DNA of 14,784 bases from Aquificota bacterium (GTDB lineage: Bacteria; Aquificota; Aquificia; Aquificales; Aquificaceae): contig JAJRQX010000186.1 in NCBI GenBank assembly GCA_024280065.1, positions 1-14,784 on the forward strand, written 5' to 3'. Below, piece by piece: positions 1 to 5,668 of the stretch. The notes under the pieces are model-generated. The model did no database searches. It was given only the letters and a program-made list of their open reading frames with translations, and was not told the DNA's origin. A program made the position numbers and the translations under genes. Each line of letters starts with the position of its first letter. Position 1 is the first letter of the stretch.

Positions 1-422
1 AACCTCTGGAGCATACCCTTTGAGTATTCGGAGAGCTTTTTGTCAAGGGCCCAGTCTATCTGGATCTTCTTAGCGTAATACATACACCTTTCCCAGAACT
101 CGCCCTTATCTATGGATAGTGTAGTCTGGATAAACTTCAAACACTCCTTACCCGTTATGTTCGTGTAGAAATAAGGGTGTTCAGGGAGGAAGCCGACCCT
201 CCTCTTTACCTTTGAGTCCCTGTTGGAGCTTCCGAACATGAGGACCTCGCCCGAGTCCGGTCTTATGAAGTCCATGACTATCTTCATGGTGGTCGTCTTC
301 CCCGCCCCGTTCGGTCCTACAAACCCAAAGACCTCCCCCTTTCTTACCGTGAAGGAAACTCCTCTGAGAACCTCCGTCCTCCCGAAGGACTTTTTGATAT
401 CCTTGAGGACGAGTATATCCAT
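1..422 (-). CDS. ABC transporter ATP-binding protein, N-terminal 140 residues (cut by window edge)
   Basis: Reading leftwards from an ATG at 422-420 gives an open frame to the window edge, so the C-terminal half is missing. Walker A is GPNGAGKTT at residues 36-44. The Q-loop region is GFLPEHPYFY (about residues 77-86), with Glu where many families have Gln, as in ABC-2 type exporters. The last visible residues, LSEYSKGMLQR, are the ABC signature. Walker B and the H-loop lie outside the window. The protein would power a membrane transporter or ABC-2 permease; the substrate cannot be inferred. Only 15 nt separate it from the upstream hyaF-like gene on the same strand, so read-through from the hydrogenase operon is possible. 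No Shine-Dalgarno precedes the ATG; a TACAAT box ends 9 nt upstream, so a separate, nearly leaderless transcript is an alternative. The family call is secure. Confidence 0.93.
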   Translation of the reverse strand, partial: MDILVLKDIKKSFGRTEVLRGVSFTVRKGEVFGFVGPNGAGKTTTMKIVMDFIRPDSGEVLMFGSSNRDSKVKRRVGFLPEHPYFYTNITGKECLKFIQTTLSIDKGEFWERCMYYAKKIQIDWALDKKLSEYSKGMLQR

Positions 423-437
423 AAGATAAGTATTGTA

Positions 438-809
438 TTAGGAGTTGGATATGGACCTCAGCCTTTCCTCCAGGACCTTCACAGACTCACCTATGTCTTC
501 CCTTTGGGCAGCTGCGAGCCTGGGGAAGTCCGTTATCTCTATTGTCTCAAGGATGGGCTTCCCGTCCCTACCGTAAAAGACACCTATCCAAACGCCATAT
601 ATGCCCGTCTCCCTCCACTCAGCGGGTTGGGTTTCAGACTTATAGGTTATCCTGACCTTACCTTCTCCCAAAACGTCAAGGATCAGCTCCCTGTCCTCTG
701 GCGTTATCGGTATCTTGTTTATGTATATCACATGGGTCTCCCCTTTCTCATAGAGGTCCTTCAGGGCTTGGAGTATCTCCTTTAGTATGGCAGGTCCGTT
801 CATTAGCAC
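438..809 (-). CDS. hyaF: HyaF/HupH-like hydrogenase maturation protein, short form
   Basis: 123 residues from a GTG at 809; an in-frame ATG at 803 (protein starting MNGPAILKE) is equally possible, and neither has a strong ribosome site. The sequence resembles the conserved C-terminal domain of HupH/HyaF: a leading helix (ILKEILQALKDLYEKGETHVI), then PITPEDRELILDVLGEGKVRI, then an ETGIYGVWIG segment, then IEITDFPRLAAAQREDI. Full-length HupH/HyaF proteins are roughly twice this length, so this one lacks the N-terminal half. In proteobacteria this family helps mature the small subunit or its iron-sulfur clusters in oxygen-tolerant uptake hydrogenases; that role here is by analogy. It is the last hydrogenase-related gene of the operon, 3 nt after the stop of the 62-residue microprotein gene. 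Family assignment is fairly secure; the molecular function is not. Confidence 0.82.
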   Translation of the reverse strand: MLMNGPAILKEILQALKDLYEKGETHVIYINKIPITPEDRELILDVLGEGKVRITYKSETQPAEWRETGIYGVWIGVFYGRDGKPILETIEITDFPRLAAAQREDIGESVKVLEERLRSISNS

Positions 810-812
810 GAT

Positions 813-1001
813 TCAAACCCCGCCTTTTACACGCCTGTATAAGAGGAAACCTGCTACCCCTAAGGCCAACGCTGATCCCAGGATAACAACCACCTCCTCT
901 GGGTGGAGGAAACCTACGTGGGTATGAGGGAAGGGCTTCACATGTGCGAAAGTGAAGGACACCAACAGAAGGGTCTTCAGAAGCACAGTTCTCTTCAACA
1001 T
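813..1001 (-). CDS. 62-residue His-rich membrane microprotein, distantly HupE-like N-terminus
   Basis: A small but convincing gene: its ATG at 1001 has a strong GGAGGTG ribosome site about 8 nt upstream, it overlaps the protease stop by 7 nt, and it is followed within 3 nt by the next gene. Residues 1-19 look like a signal peptide ending in Ala19. The segment behind it carries four histidines (His20, 26, 28, 33) in HVKPFPHTHVGFLHPEE. Residues 37-54 form one hydrophobic helix, followed by a basic tail (YRRVKGG). The H..GF.HP pattern recalls the start of HupE/UreJ nickel permeases, but the GxDH motif and the remaining membrane helices are absent, so it cannot be a complete HupE. Position in the operon matches hyaE of E. 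coli. Function unknown; metal handling or membrane anchoring beside the hydrogenase are guesses. Confidence 0.8.
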   Translation of the reverse strand: MLKRTVLLKTLLLVSFTFAHVKPFPHTHVGFLHPEEVVVILGSALALGVAGFLLYRRVKGGV

Positions 1002-1486
1002 GGCTTACACCTCCTTAAGGGTTCAACTCCCCATGACCTCAGCTGGTTAAGAACCTCTTCAATGAGCCTATCAATGTTCTCCTCCACCTCCCTTGAGAGG
1101 GAACACCCCACCTTTATTTCCTTAGGTTCTATACCTACAATAACTACCTCCTTCGGAAACCTGCCAAGGAGGTCAAAGAGGCTCAGGACCTCTTGGATCC
1201 CGAGGTCGTGCATGGAGAGCTTTCCTCTGAAGGCCTTCTTAACCTCCTCCCCCTTCAGGACATAGATTGTACCGGGCTCTCCTCCCCCCAAGACCGCATC
1301 AATTATCAGTAGCTTCTCGACCCCCTCCAAGTGGTATATCAGGCCCATACCTACAGTGCCACCGTCTATAACTTCAACCCCCTCAGGGAAGAGGAACCTC
1401 TCTGCAAGCTTTCTTATGGCCACCACGCCGATCCCCTCGTCCGAAAGTAGCAAATTCCCCACACCTAAAACAACCACCCTGCTCAC
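995..1486 (-). CDS. hyaD: Hydrogenase maturation endopeptidase (HyaD/HybD/HupD family)
   Basis: 163 residues, the usual length. This nickel-dependent protease removes the C-terminal extension of the hydrogenase large subunit after nickel insertion, in the cytoplasm before Tat export. The family signature is present: GVGNLLLSDEGIG at residues 8-20 supplies Glu17, IIDAV supplies Asp63, and SMHDLG supplies His93. These correspond to the nickel-ligating Glu16, Asp62 and His93 of E. coli HybD. The start at 1486 overlaps the cytochrome b stop as ATGA, indicating translational coupling, and the stop overlaps the following microprotein gene. The C-terminus ends in RRCKPC, whose cysteines are not family hallmarks. 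The only extension-bearing substrate in this window is the group 1 large subunit encoded three genes upstream, so the pairing is clear. Confidence is very high. Confidence 0.96.
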   Translation of the reverse strand: MSRVVVLGVGNLLLSDEGIGVVAIRKLAERFLFPEGVEVIDGGTVGMGLIYHLEGVEKLLIIDAVLGGGEPGTIYVLKGEEVKKAFRGKLSMHDLGIQEVLSLFDLLGRFPKEVVIVGIEPKEIKVGCSLSREVEENIDRLIEEVLNQLRSWGVEPLRRCKPC

Positions 1487-2172
1487 TTCAGATCACCTAT
1501 GTCAGCGGGTTCTTTCTCAAAATACTTGTAGCCGTTTATCATGGAGGAGATCTCTCCGTTCCTTCTGATGATCTCCTCCCTTATGACGAAGTAAACGTGG
1601 AGAATAGCCGCCACTATTATCAGCCAGGCTACCCAGCGATGCCACATGTGGGTTTGGAACTCTCCGCCTAAAGCCCACACCACCCACCCCAGAAGTGAGG
1701 ACCAAAAACCGCCAGGGTTCGAGAGCCCGTACATGCCGAAGCCCGTAACTATCATGAAGAGTATGGCGAGGTATATGAGTGGGTAAGCGGTCCTCGCGCA
1801 GGCATTCCTTATATACTCCCTCCCATCCGAGTCCTTCTTCAAGAGGAGGTATTTCAGGGTTATTTCCTTTAGGCTGGACCAGTAATCCCTCGTCCAGAAT
1901 CTCGGCAGGACCATCCTGTCCCTTTTGCTGAAGATCCCTATGATCACCCTGAAGATGAAAGATGCGAGAAGTATATAGCCCGCCAAGAAATGTATCTTTC
2001 TGATGAAGCCCATGGTCAAGCCTTCACCGTAAGCGTGGGTAGCTTCTATACCGGGCGGTCCCGAGAAGAAAGGGTTGCCTATGTAAAGACCTGTCCCAAA
2101 CAGGACGAGTATGGTCAGGAAGTTTACCCAGTGCCAGATCCTGAGTCCAGGACTGAAGACGTAAATCCTCAT
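1483..2172 (-). CDS. hyaC: [NiFe]-hydrogenase cytochrome b subunit (HyaC/HupC family)
   Basis: 229 residues with four hydrophobic segments (about 17-30, 59-80, 127-147 and 179-197). This membrane protein holds two b-type hemes, anchors the periplasmic hydrogenase dimer and passes electrons to the quinone pool. Candidate heme ligands sit where the family has them: His14 in RIWHW, His61 in KIHFLAGY, His175/His178 in THMWHRW, and His192 in ILHVYFV. The N-terminal pattern (RIWHWVNFLTILVLFGTGLYI) is characteristic. It follows the large subunit gene by 10 nt, with a GGAGGTG ribosome site between them, and overlaps the protease gene by 4 nt. The subunit order small-large-cytochrome b is the classic one for membrane-bound uptake hydrogenases. 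A shorter out-of-frame reading at 1517-1705 on the same strand is an artefact. Confidence 0.95.
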   Translation of the reverse strand: MRIYVFSPGLRIWHWVNFLTILVLFGTGLYIGNPFFSGPPGIEATHAYGEGLTMGFIRKIHFLAGYILLASFIFRVIIGIFSKRDRMVLPRFWTRDYWSSLKEITLKYLLLKKDSDGREYIRNACARTAYPLIYLAILFMIVTGFGMYGLSNPGGFWSSLLGWVVWALGGEFQTHMWHRWVAWLIIVAAILHVYFVIREEIIRRNGEISSMINGYKYFEKEPADIGDLK

Positions 2173-2182
2173 GACGCACCTC

Positions 2183-4084
2183 CTAAGTTACAGGGACGCT
2201 CCCCTGAACCCTTACGCTGACGATCTCTCTTCCCTCAGTATCGTAGAGGTGGGTTGAGCAGGCGAGACATGGGTCAAAGGAGTGGATACCCTTCAGTATC
2301 TCCACGGGCTTTTCGGGTATCTTCACTACCGTGTCCTTCATGCACTCCTCAAAAGCTCCCTGCTGTCCTTTATGGTCCCTCGGTGAGCCGTTCCAGGTTG
2401 TGGGGACGACGCACTGGTAGTTTTTTATCTTTCCGTCCTCTATCACTATCCAGTGGCCTAATGCTCCCCTCGGAGCTTCGGTTATGCCCACACCCTTGGC
2501 CGTCTTAGGCCAGGAAGAAGGGTCCCACCTTTCCACGTTAGCCACAGCTGTATCACCTGCCTTTATGTTCTCATATAGCTTCTTGAGGAAGTATAGGTTA
2601 GCCGCCACACCCACCTGGGCCTCAAGCCCCCTCGCCGCTGTCCTGCCAACCGTAGTTGGCATCCAGATATGGGGAGGGAGACCCAGCACCTCGGAGACGA
2701 ATTCTACCTGCCTGACTATCATCTCGTCCACCCAGGAGGGCTTCACATGACCCTGTTTCACAGCTGTGTATGTGACTATGTATCTAGCTAAAGGTCCTAC
2801 CTCACAGGGTTTGCCCCTCCATCTGGGGGCCTTGATCCAAGAATACTTGCCCTCCTCATCCACATACTTCCAGTTGGTCTTGGTTCCCTCCTTTGGGCCT
2901 GTGTAGTTAGGCTGGGTTACACCCTCCCAGGGGTGGAGGCCCTTCGTTTCATCAGGATACCTATACCAGGAGTGGGAGACGAACTCCTGTATCACCTCAG
3001 GATCTGTGAAGTCCTTACCAACCATTGGGTAGTATCTGGCTTTCTCCACACCCTCGGAGAAGTTCTCCACCACACCGTTGCAGTGGTACAGGATCTTATC
3101 GTGAAAGTCCCCTCCCTTTATGCTCTCGTAAGGTTCGTCCGGGAGATCGCCGTAGCCCAGAACCCTCCTCTTCGCCAAACCTCCCCCGTATATCCAGCCC
3201 TTCTGGACATACATGTGGCCTATAGCTATCAGGTCTATGAGGTAGAAGAGGTTTACCGCCTCGGCCTGGGTGTATATCGCATCTTCAACCACAGCCAGCC
3301 TTTCTGCGTTCACGGGTGCGTTCATATCGTCCATGGATATTGAGCACATCATACCGCCCACTATGTAGTGGGGATGAGGGTTCTTGCCGCCGAAAACCAC
3401 TTGGGGTATGAAAAGTTCTCTCTGGACGTCAAGCATGTTGAGGTAATGGGCCACGGCTATGAGGTGAACCTCCGGGGGCAGGAGTTTGTAGTCGGGATGG
3501 TCCCACCAGTGGGCTGCGAATATGCCAAGCTGACCACTCTCTACGAGCTTCTTTATCCTCTCCTGGAAAGTTCTGAAGTAGCCGGGTGTGGCTTTAGGAA
3601 ACTTCCTGGGATACGCCCTTCTGCCTAAGGGGTCGGGCATGAGATCTGCGATCGATCCGTATTTTTCAATGAGCTTGTTTTGAAGAGCAGCGGTGGCTAC
3701 TGGGTCCGCTTTAAGGGCTTCAATAGGTGAAACCCAATCAAGGGCATGAAGATGATAGAAATGGACAAGGTGGTCATGGACCTGGAGGGAGCCGTACATT
3801 ATATTCCTGATGTAGTTAGCGTTCTTGGGTATCTTTATGCTAAGGGCATCCTCCACACATCTAACTGAGGCCAAAGCGTGTATAGAGGTGCAGACACCGC
3901 ATATCCTCTGGGCAAAGGCCCAGGCGTCTCTTGGGTCTCTGCCTCTGAGTATTATCTCTATACCCCTCCACATAGTTCCTACTGAGACAGCGTCCTTTAC
4001 CTTGCCCGTCTTTTCGTCCACTATGACCTCAAGTCTCAGGTGTCCCTCTATCCTTGTAACTGGGTCGATAACTACCCTCTTCAT
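2183..4084 (-). CDS. hyaB: [NiFe]-hydrogenase large subunit, group 1 membrane-bound type
   Basis: 633 residues. It carries the NiFe(CN)2CO active site that splits H2. The N-terminal ligand motif RICGVC places Cys62 and Cys65, and the C-terminal motif DPCLACSTH places Cys606 and Cys609. Residues 613-633 beyond His612 are the extension removed by the maturation protease. At 21 residues it is somewhat longer than the roughly 15 of E. coli HyaB, because GSVPVT follows the usual RVQ end. There is no signal peptide; the protein should be co-exported with the small subunit's Tat signal. The start at 4084 has a GGAGGTG ribosome site lying inside the last codons of the small subunit gene, which ends only 3 nt before, so the two are translationally linked. 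Synonyms include hynL, hupL and mbhL. Essentially certain. Confidence 0.98.
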   Translation of the reverse strand: MKRVVIDPVTRIEGHLRLEVIVDEKTGKVKDAVSVGTMWRGIEIILRGRDPRDAWAFAQRICGVCTSIHALASVRCVEDALSIKIPKNANYIRNIMYGSLQVHDHLVHFYHLHALDWVSPIEALKADPVATAALQNKLIEKYGSIADLMPDPLGRRAYPRKFPKATPGYFRTFQERIKKLVESGQLGIFAAHWWDHPDYKLLPPEVHLIAVAHYLNMLDVQRELFIPQVVFGGKNPHPHYIVGGMMCSISMDDMNAPVNAERLAVVEDAIYTQAEAVNLFYLIDLIAIGHMYVQKGWIYGGGLAKRRVLGYGDLPDEPYESIKGGDFHDKILYHCNGVVENFSEGVEKARYYPMVGKDFTDPEVIQEFVSHSWYRYPDETKGLHPWEGVTQPNYTGPKEGTKTNWKYVDEEGKYSWIKAPRWRGKPCEVGPLARYIVTYTAVKQGHVKPSWVDEMIVRQVEFVSEVLGLPPHIWMPTTVGRTAARGLEAQVGVAANLYFLKKLYENIKAGDTAVANVERWDPSSWPKTAKGVGITEAPRGALGHWIVIEDGKIKNYQCVVPTTWNGSPRDHKGQQGAFEECMKDTVVKIPEKPVEILKGIHSFDPCLACSTHLYDTEGREIVSVRVQGSVPVT

Positions 4085-4087
4085 ACC

Positions 4088-5152
4088 TTACACCTCCTCT
4101 CTCTTCTTGGAGTTCCTTATCTTTGATAGGATCCCGTGAACCACAGCACCGCCCACAGCAGCAGCCGCGGCGACAGCACCCACCTTGTCAGCGTCAGCCT
4201 CTTGCCTCGGAACCGGTATGTGAGTCAGTCTCTCGTAGAAGGGTCCATTGTCCCAAAAGTCCTTTTCCGAACAGCCTATACACCCGTGGCCCGCCTGGAT
4301 GGGGTATGAAAGGCCGTTGTACCACCTCATACTACCGCACTGGTTATATGTTGTCGGTCCTCTGCACCCCACCTTGTAGAGGCACCAACCTTTCTTGGCT
4401 CCTTCATCGTCAAACCTCTCAACGAACTGACCGGCGTTGAAGAAAGCCCTCCTGTAACAGGTGTCGTGGATCCTGTTCCCGTAGAACATCTTGGGCCTAC
4501 CCTGGGAGTCTAAGGGAGGTATCTTGCCAAAGAGGACCATATACATGATCACTCCGGTCATCACCTCAGCTATGGGCGGACATCCAGGCACCTTTACTAC
4601 TGGCTTGTCCTTTATAACCTTGTCTATAGAAACTGCTGTGGTCGGGTTTGGTCTAGCCGCCTGAACACAACCCCAGGAGGCACAGCTACCCCAGGCTATA
4701 ACCGCTTTTGCCCCCTCGGCCGACTCCTTTAAGTGCTCAAGGAATGGTTTCCCGTTCACCACGCAGAACATACCCTCTTCACCAAGTGGAGGGTTCCCCT
4801 CAACGGCGAGTATGTAGTTTCCCCAGTATTCCTTTATTATTCTCCTCCTGTGCTCCTCCACAGCATCTCCTGCGGCAGCGGACAAGGTGTCGTCGTATTC
4901 AAGGGATATCATGGACAGAACCACGTCGGAGACTAAAGGAGTGGCCGACCTTATAAAAGACTCGCTACAGCATGTGCACTCAAGCCCGTGTATCCATATC
5001 ACGGGAACCCTTGGTTTAGTCTCCATCGCCCTAATAACAGTGGGAACCATGCTCGGTGCAAGACCCATAAAGCCCGTCAGAGTGGTAGCGAACTTAATAA
5101 AGTCCCTCCTGCTCACGCCATGCCGTTTGAAAGCCTCCCAGAAGGTCTCCAT
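4088..5152 (-). CDS. hyaA: [NiFe]-hydrogenase small subunit with Tat signal and six-Cys proximal cluster site
   Basis: 354 residues from ATG 5152, preferred over an in-frame TTG at 5188 because GGAGG sits 7 nt before this ATG and the TTG lies almost in the promoter. The Tat motif SRRDFIKF is at residues 14-21; cleavage after Ala42 would give METKPR, aligning with E. coli Hyd-1. Proximal-cluster cysteines are 59, 61, 62, 157, 162 and 191, with the same spacing as Hyd-1 Cys17, 19, 20, 115, 120 and 149. Cys61 and Cys162 are the supernumerary pair of O2-tolerant enzymes ([4Fe-3S] cluster). Distal ligands are His229, Cys232, Cys257, Cys263; medial ligands are Cys272, Cys291, Cys294. Residues 324-345 form a C-terminal membrane anchor. 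Synonyms: hynS, hupS, mbhS. It transfers electrons from the active site to cytochrome b on the periplasmic face. Confidence 0.97.
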   Translation of the reverse strand: METFWEAFKRHGVSRRDFIKFATTLTGFMGLAPSMVPTVIRAMETKPRVPVIWIHGLECTCCSESFIRSATPLVSDVVLSMISLEYDDTLSAAAGDAVEEHRRRIIKEYWGNYILAVEGNPPLGEEGMFCVVNGKPFLEHLKESAEGAKAVIAWGSCASWGCVQAARPNPTTAVSIDKVIKDKPVVKVPGCPPIAEVMTGVIMYMVLFGKIPPLDSQGRPKMFYGNRIHDTCYRRAFFNAGQFVERFDDEGAKKGWCLYKVGCRGPTTYNQCGSMRWYNGLSYPIQAGHGCIGCSEKDFWDNGPFYERLTHIPVPRQEADADKVGAVAAAAAVGGAVVHGILSKIRNSKKREEV

Positions 5153-5159
5153 CTTCCCG

Positions 5160-5164
5160 CCTCC
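5160..5164 (-). promoter_or_regulatory. Ribosome binding site that fixes the small-subunit start
   Basis: On the minus strand, GGAGG followed by 7 nt and then ATG at 5152-5150. This placement makes the shorter small-subunit reading the real one and removes twelve residues that would otherwise precede the Tat signal. Confidence 0.75.
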
Positions 5165-5173
5165 AAAACTAAA

Positions 5174-5187
5174 TGAATAATCACTCA
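5174..5187 (-). promoter_or_regulatory. Operator-like site O1 at the hyaA transcription start
   Basis: Read on the minus strand the site is TGAGTGATTATTCA, a near-palindrome with 5-bp arms (four of five pairs match) around an asymmetric GATT centre. It begins 5 nt after the GATTAT -10 candidate, so it covers the expected start of transcription, a position typical of a repressor. It shares 11 of 14 bases, in the same orientation relative to its gene, with the sites at 5263-5276 and 7885-7898. The likely binder is the TetR-family protein encoded at 8587-9192; this is inference. Confidence 0.6.
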
Positions 5188-5192
5188 ATTAT

Positions 5193-5220
5193 ATAATCCA
5201 GACAGGCACTCAGCTGTCAA
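5193..5220 (-). promoter_or_regulatory. Promoter of the hya operon
   Basis: On the minus strand, a perfect TTGACA (5220-5215) is followed by 16 nt and GATTAT (5198-5193), four of six to consensus. A perfect TATAAT also lies at 5193-5188 but 21 nt from the -35, so the exact -10 register is uncertain. The predicted start near 5186 leaves a leader of about 34 nt before the hyaA ATG. An operator-like site covers the start. Confidence 0.6.
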
Positions 5221-5234
5221 TAAAGAAATCCTTA

Positions 5235-5250
5235 AGGCTTTTATAAGCCT
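5235..5250. promoter_or_regulatory. Perfect inverted repeat between hyaA and hypA
   Basis: AGGCTT, then TTAT, then AAGCCT: 6-bp arms matching perfectly around 4 nt. It lies roughly 50-65 bp upstream of the predicted hyaA start and just upstream of the hypA -10 candidates. Its sequence differs from the TGA-GATT-TTCA sites, so it could be the site of a second regulator, for instance an activator of hyaA. A role as an RNA hairpin is less likely because no transcript is known to cross it. Confidence 0.4.
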
Positions 5251-5262
5251 GTCTTATAAAGA

Positions 5263-5276
5263 TGAAAGATTGTTCA
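5263..5276 (+). promoter_or_regulatory. Operator-like site O2 upstream of hypA
   Basis: TGAAAGATTGTTCA differs at a single base from the near-perfect site before hypB (TGAACGATTGTTCA) and points towards hypA. It lies directly after TATAAA (5255-5260) and ahead of TATATT (5284-5289), so either it covers the start from the first box or it blocks the upstream half of the promoter for the second. Binding by the local TetR protein is inferred. Confidence 0.6.
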
Positions 5277-5283
5277 CTCAGCA

Positions 5284-5289
5284 TATATT
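5284..5289 (+). promoter_or_regulatory. Possible hypA -10 box giving a leaderless transcript
   Basis: TATATT (five of six to consensus) ends 7 nt before the hypA ATG, which itself has no ribosome site. Transcription from this box would begin at or next to the ATG. No good -35 lies at the right distance, and TATAAA at 5255-5260 is an alternative box, so the call is tentative. Confidence 0.35.
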
Positions 5290-5296
5290 GAAAACT

Positions 5297-5668
5297 ATGC
5301 ACGAGTTCTCCATAGTCCAGAACCTTCTGGACTTGATAGAAAGATACGCGCGGAAGAACAGGGCAGAGAGGGTCACGGAGATCGTGGTAAGTGTCGGCGT
5401 CCTCTCGGGAGTTGAACCCCACCTGCTTAAGGTGGCCTTTGATACGTTTAAGGAGGGAACCGTGGCGGAAAGTGCGGAGCTTGTTATAGAGATAGAGAAG
5501 TTGGACCTGAGGTGTAGGGACTGTGGGAAGGTTTCCGGTCTGGAGGAACCGAGATTCGTGTGTCCATTCTGTGGGTCTCTGAATACGGAGGCCTCTGGGG
5601 GTGATGGACTCATACTCAAGAGGCTTGAGATGGAGTGCCATGAGGGTTCGGCTGAGGGTAAGAATTAA
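5297..5668 (+). CDS. hypA: HypA, nickel-insertion protein for hydrogenase maturation
   Basis: 123 residues. HypA binds nickel and, with HypB, delivers it to the large-subunit precursor in the cytoplasm. The start must be the ATG at 5297, because HypA uses its own N-terminal Met-His-Glu (MHEFSIVQ) to coordinate nickel; an open frame reaching back to a TTG at 5270 would bury that motif. The zinc site is two CxxC pairs, Cys73/Cys76 in LRCRDC and Cys89/Cys92 in FVCPFC. No ribosome site precedes the ATG, so the transcript may be short-leadered or leaderless. The end overlaps hypF by 29 nt, pointing to coupled translation. It is transcribed divergently from the hya operon across a 144-bp shared regulatory region. 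The protein also commonly serves urease in other organisms; no urease is seen here. Confidence 0.96.
   Translation: MHEFSIVQNLLDLIERYARKNRAERVTEIVVSVGVLSGVEPHLLKVAFDTFKEGTVAESAELVIEIEKLDLRCRDCGKVSGLEEPRFVCPFCGSLNTEASGGDGLILKRLEMECHEGSAEGKN

Noticed and set aside
1517..1705. Out-of-frame reading of 62 codons within the cytochrome b gene on the same strand
   Set aside because: Lies wholly inside a gene with clear membrane helices and heme ligands in another frame; composition is not protein-like.
2933..3343. 136-codon open frame antisense to the large subunit gene
   Set aside because: Typical shadow frame on the strand opposite a long, conserved gene; no recognisable domain or start signal.
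5153..5188. Extended hyaA start at TTG 5188 adding twelve residues before the Tat signal
   Set aside because: The TTG directly abuts or lies within the promoter -10 region and has no ribosome site, whereas the ATG at 5152 has GGAGG 7 nt upstream.
5210..5641. Open frame of 143 codons on the minus strand opposite hypA
   Set aside because: No family resemblance, no ribosome site, and it is antisense to a well-supported hypA/hypF start; it would also run through the promoter region.
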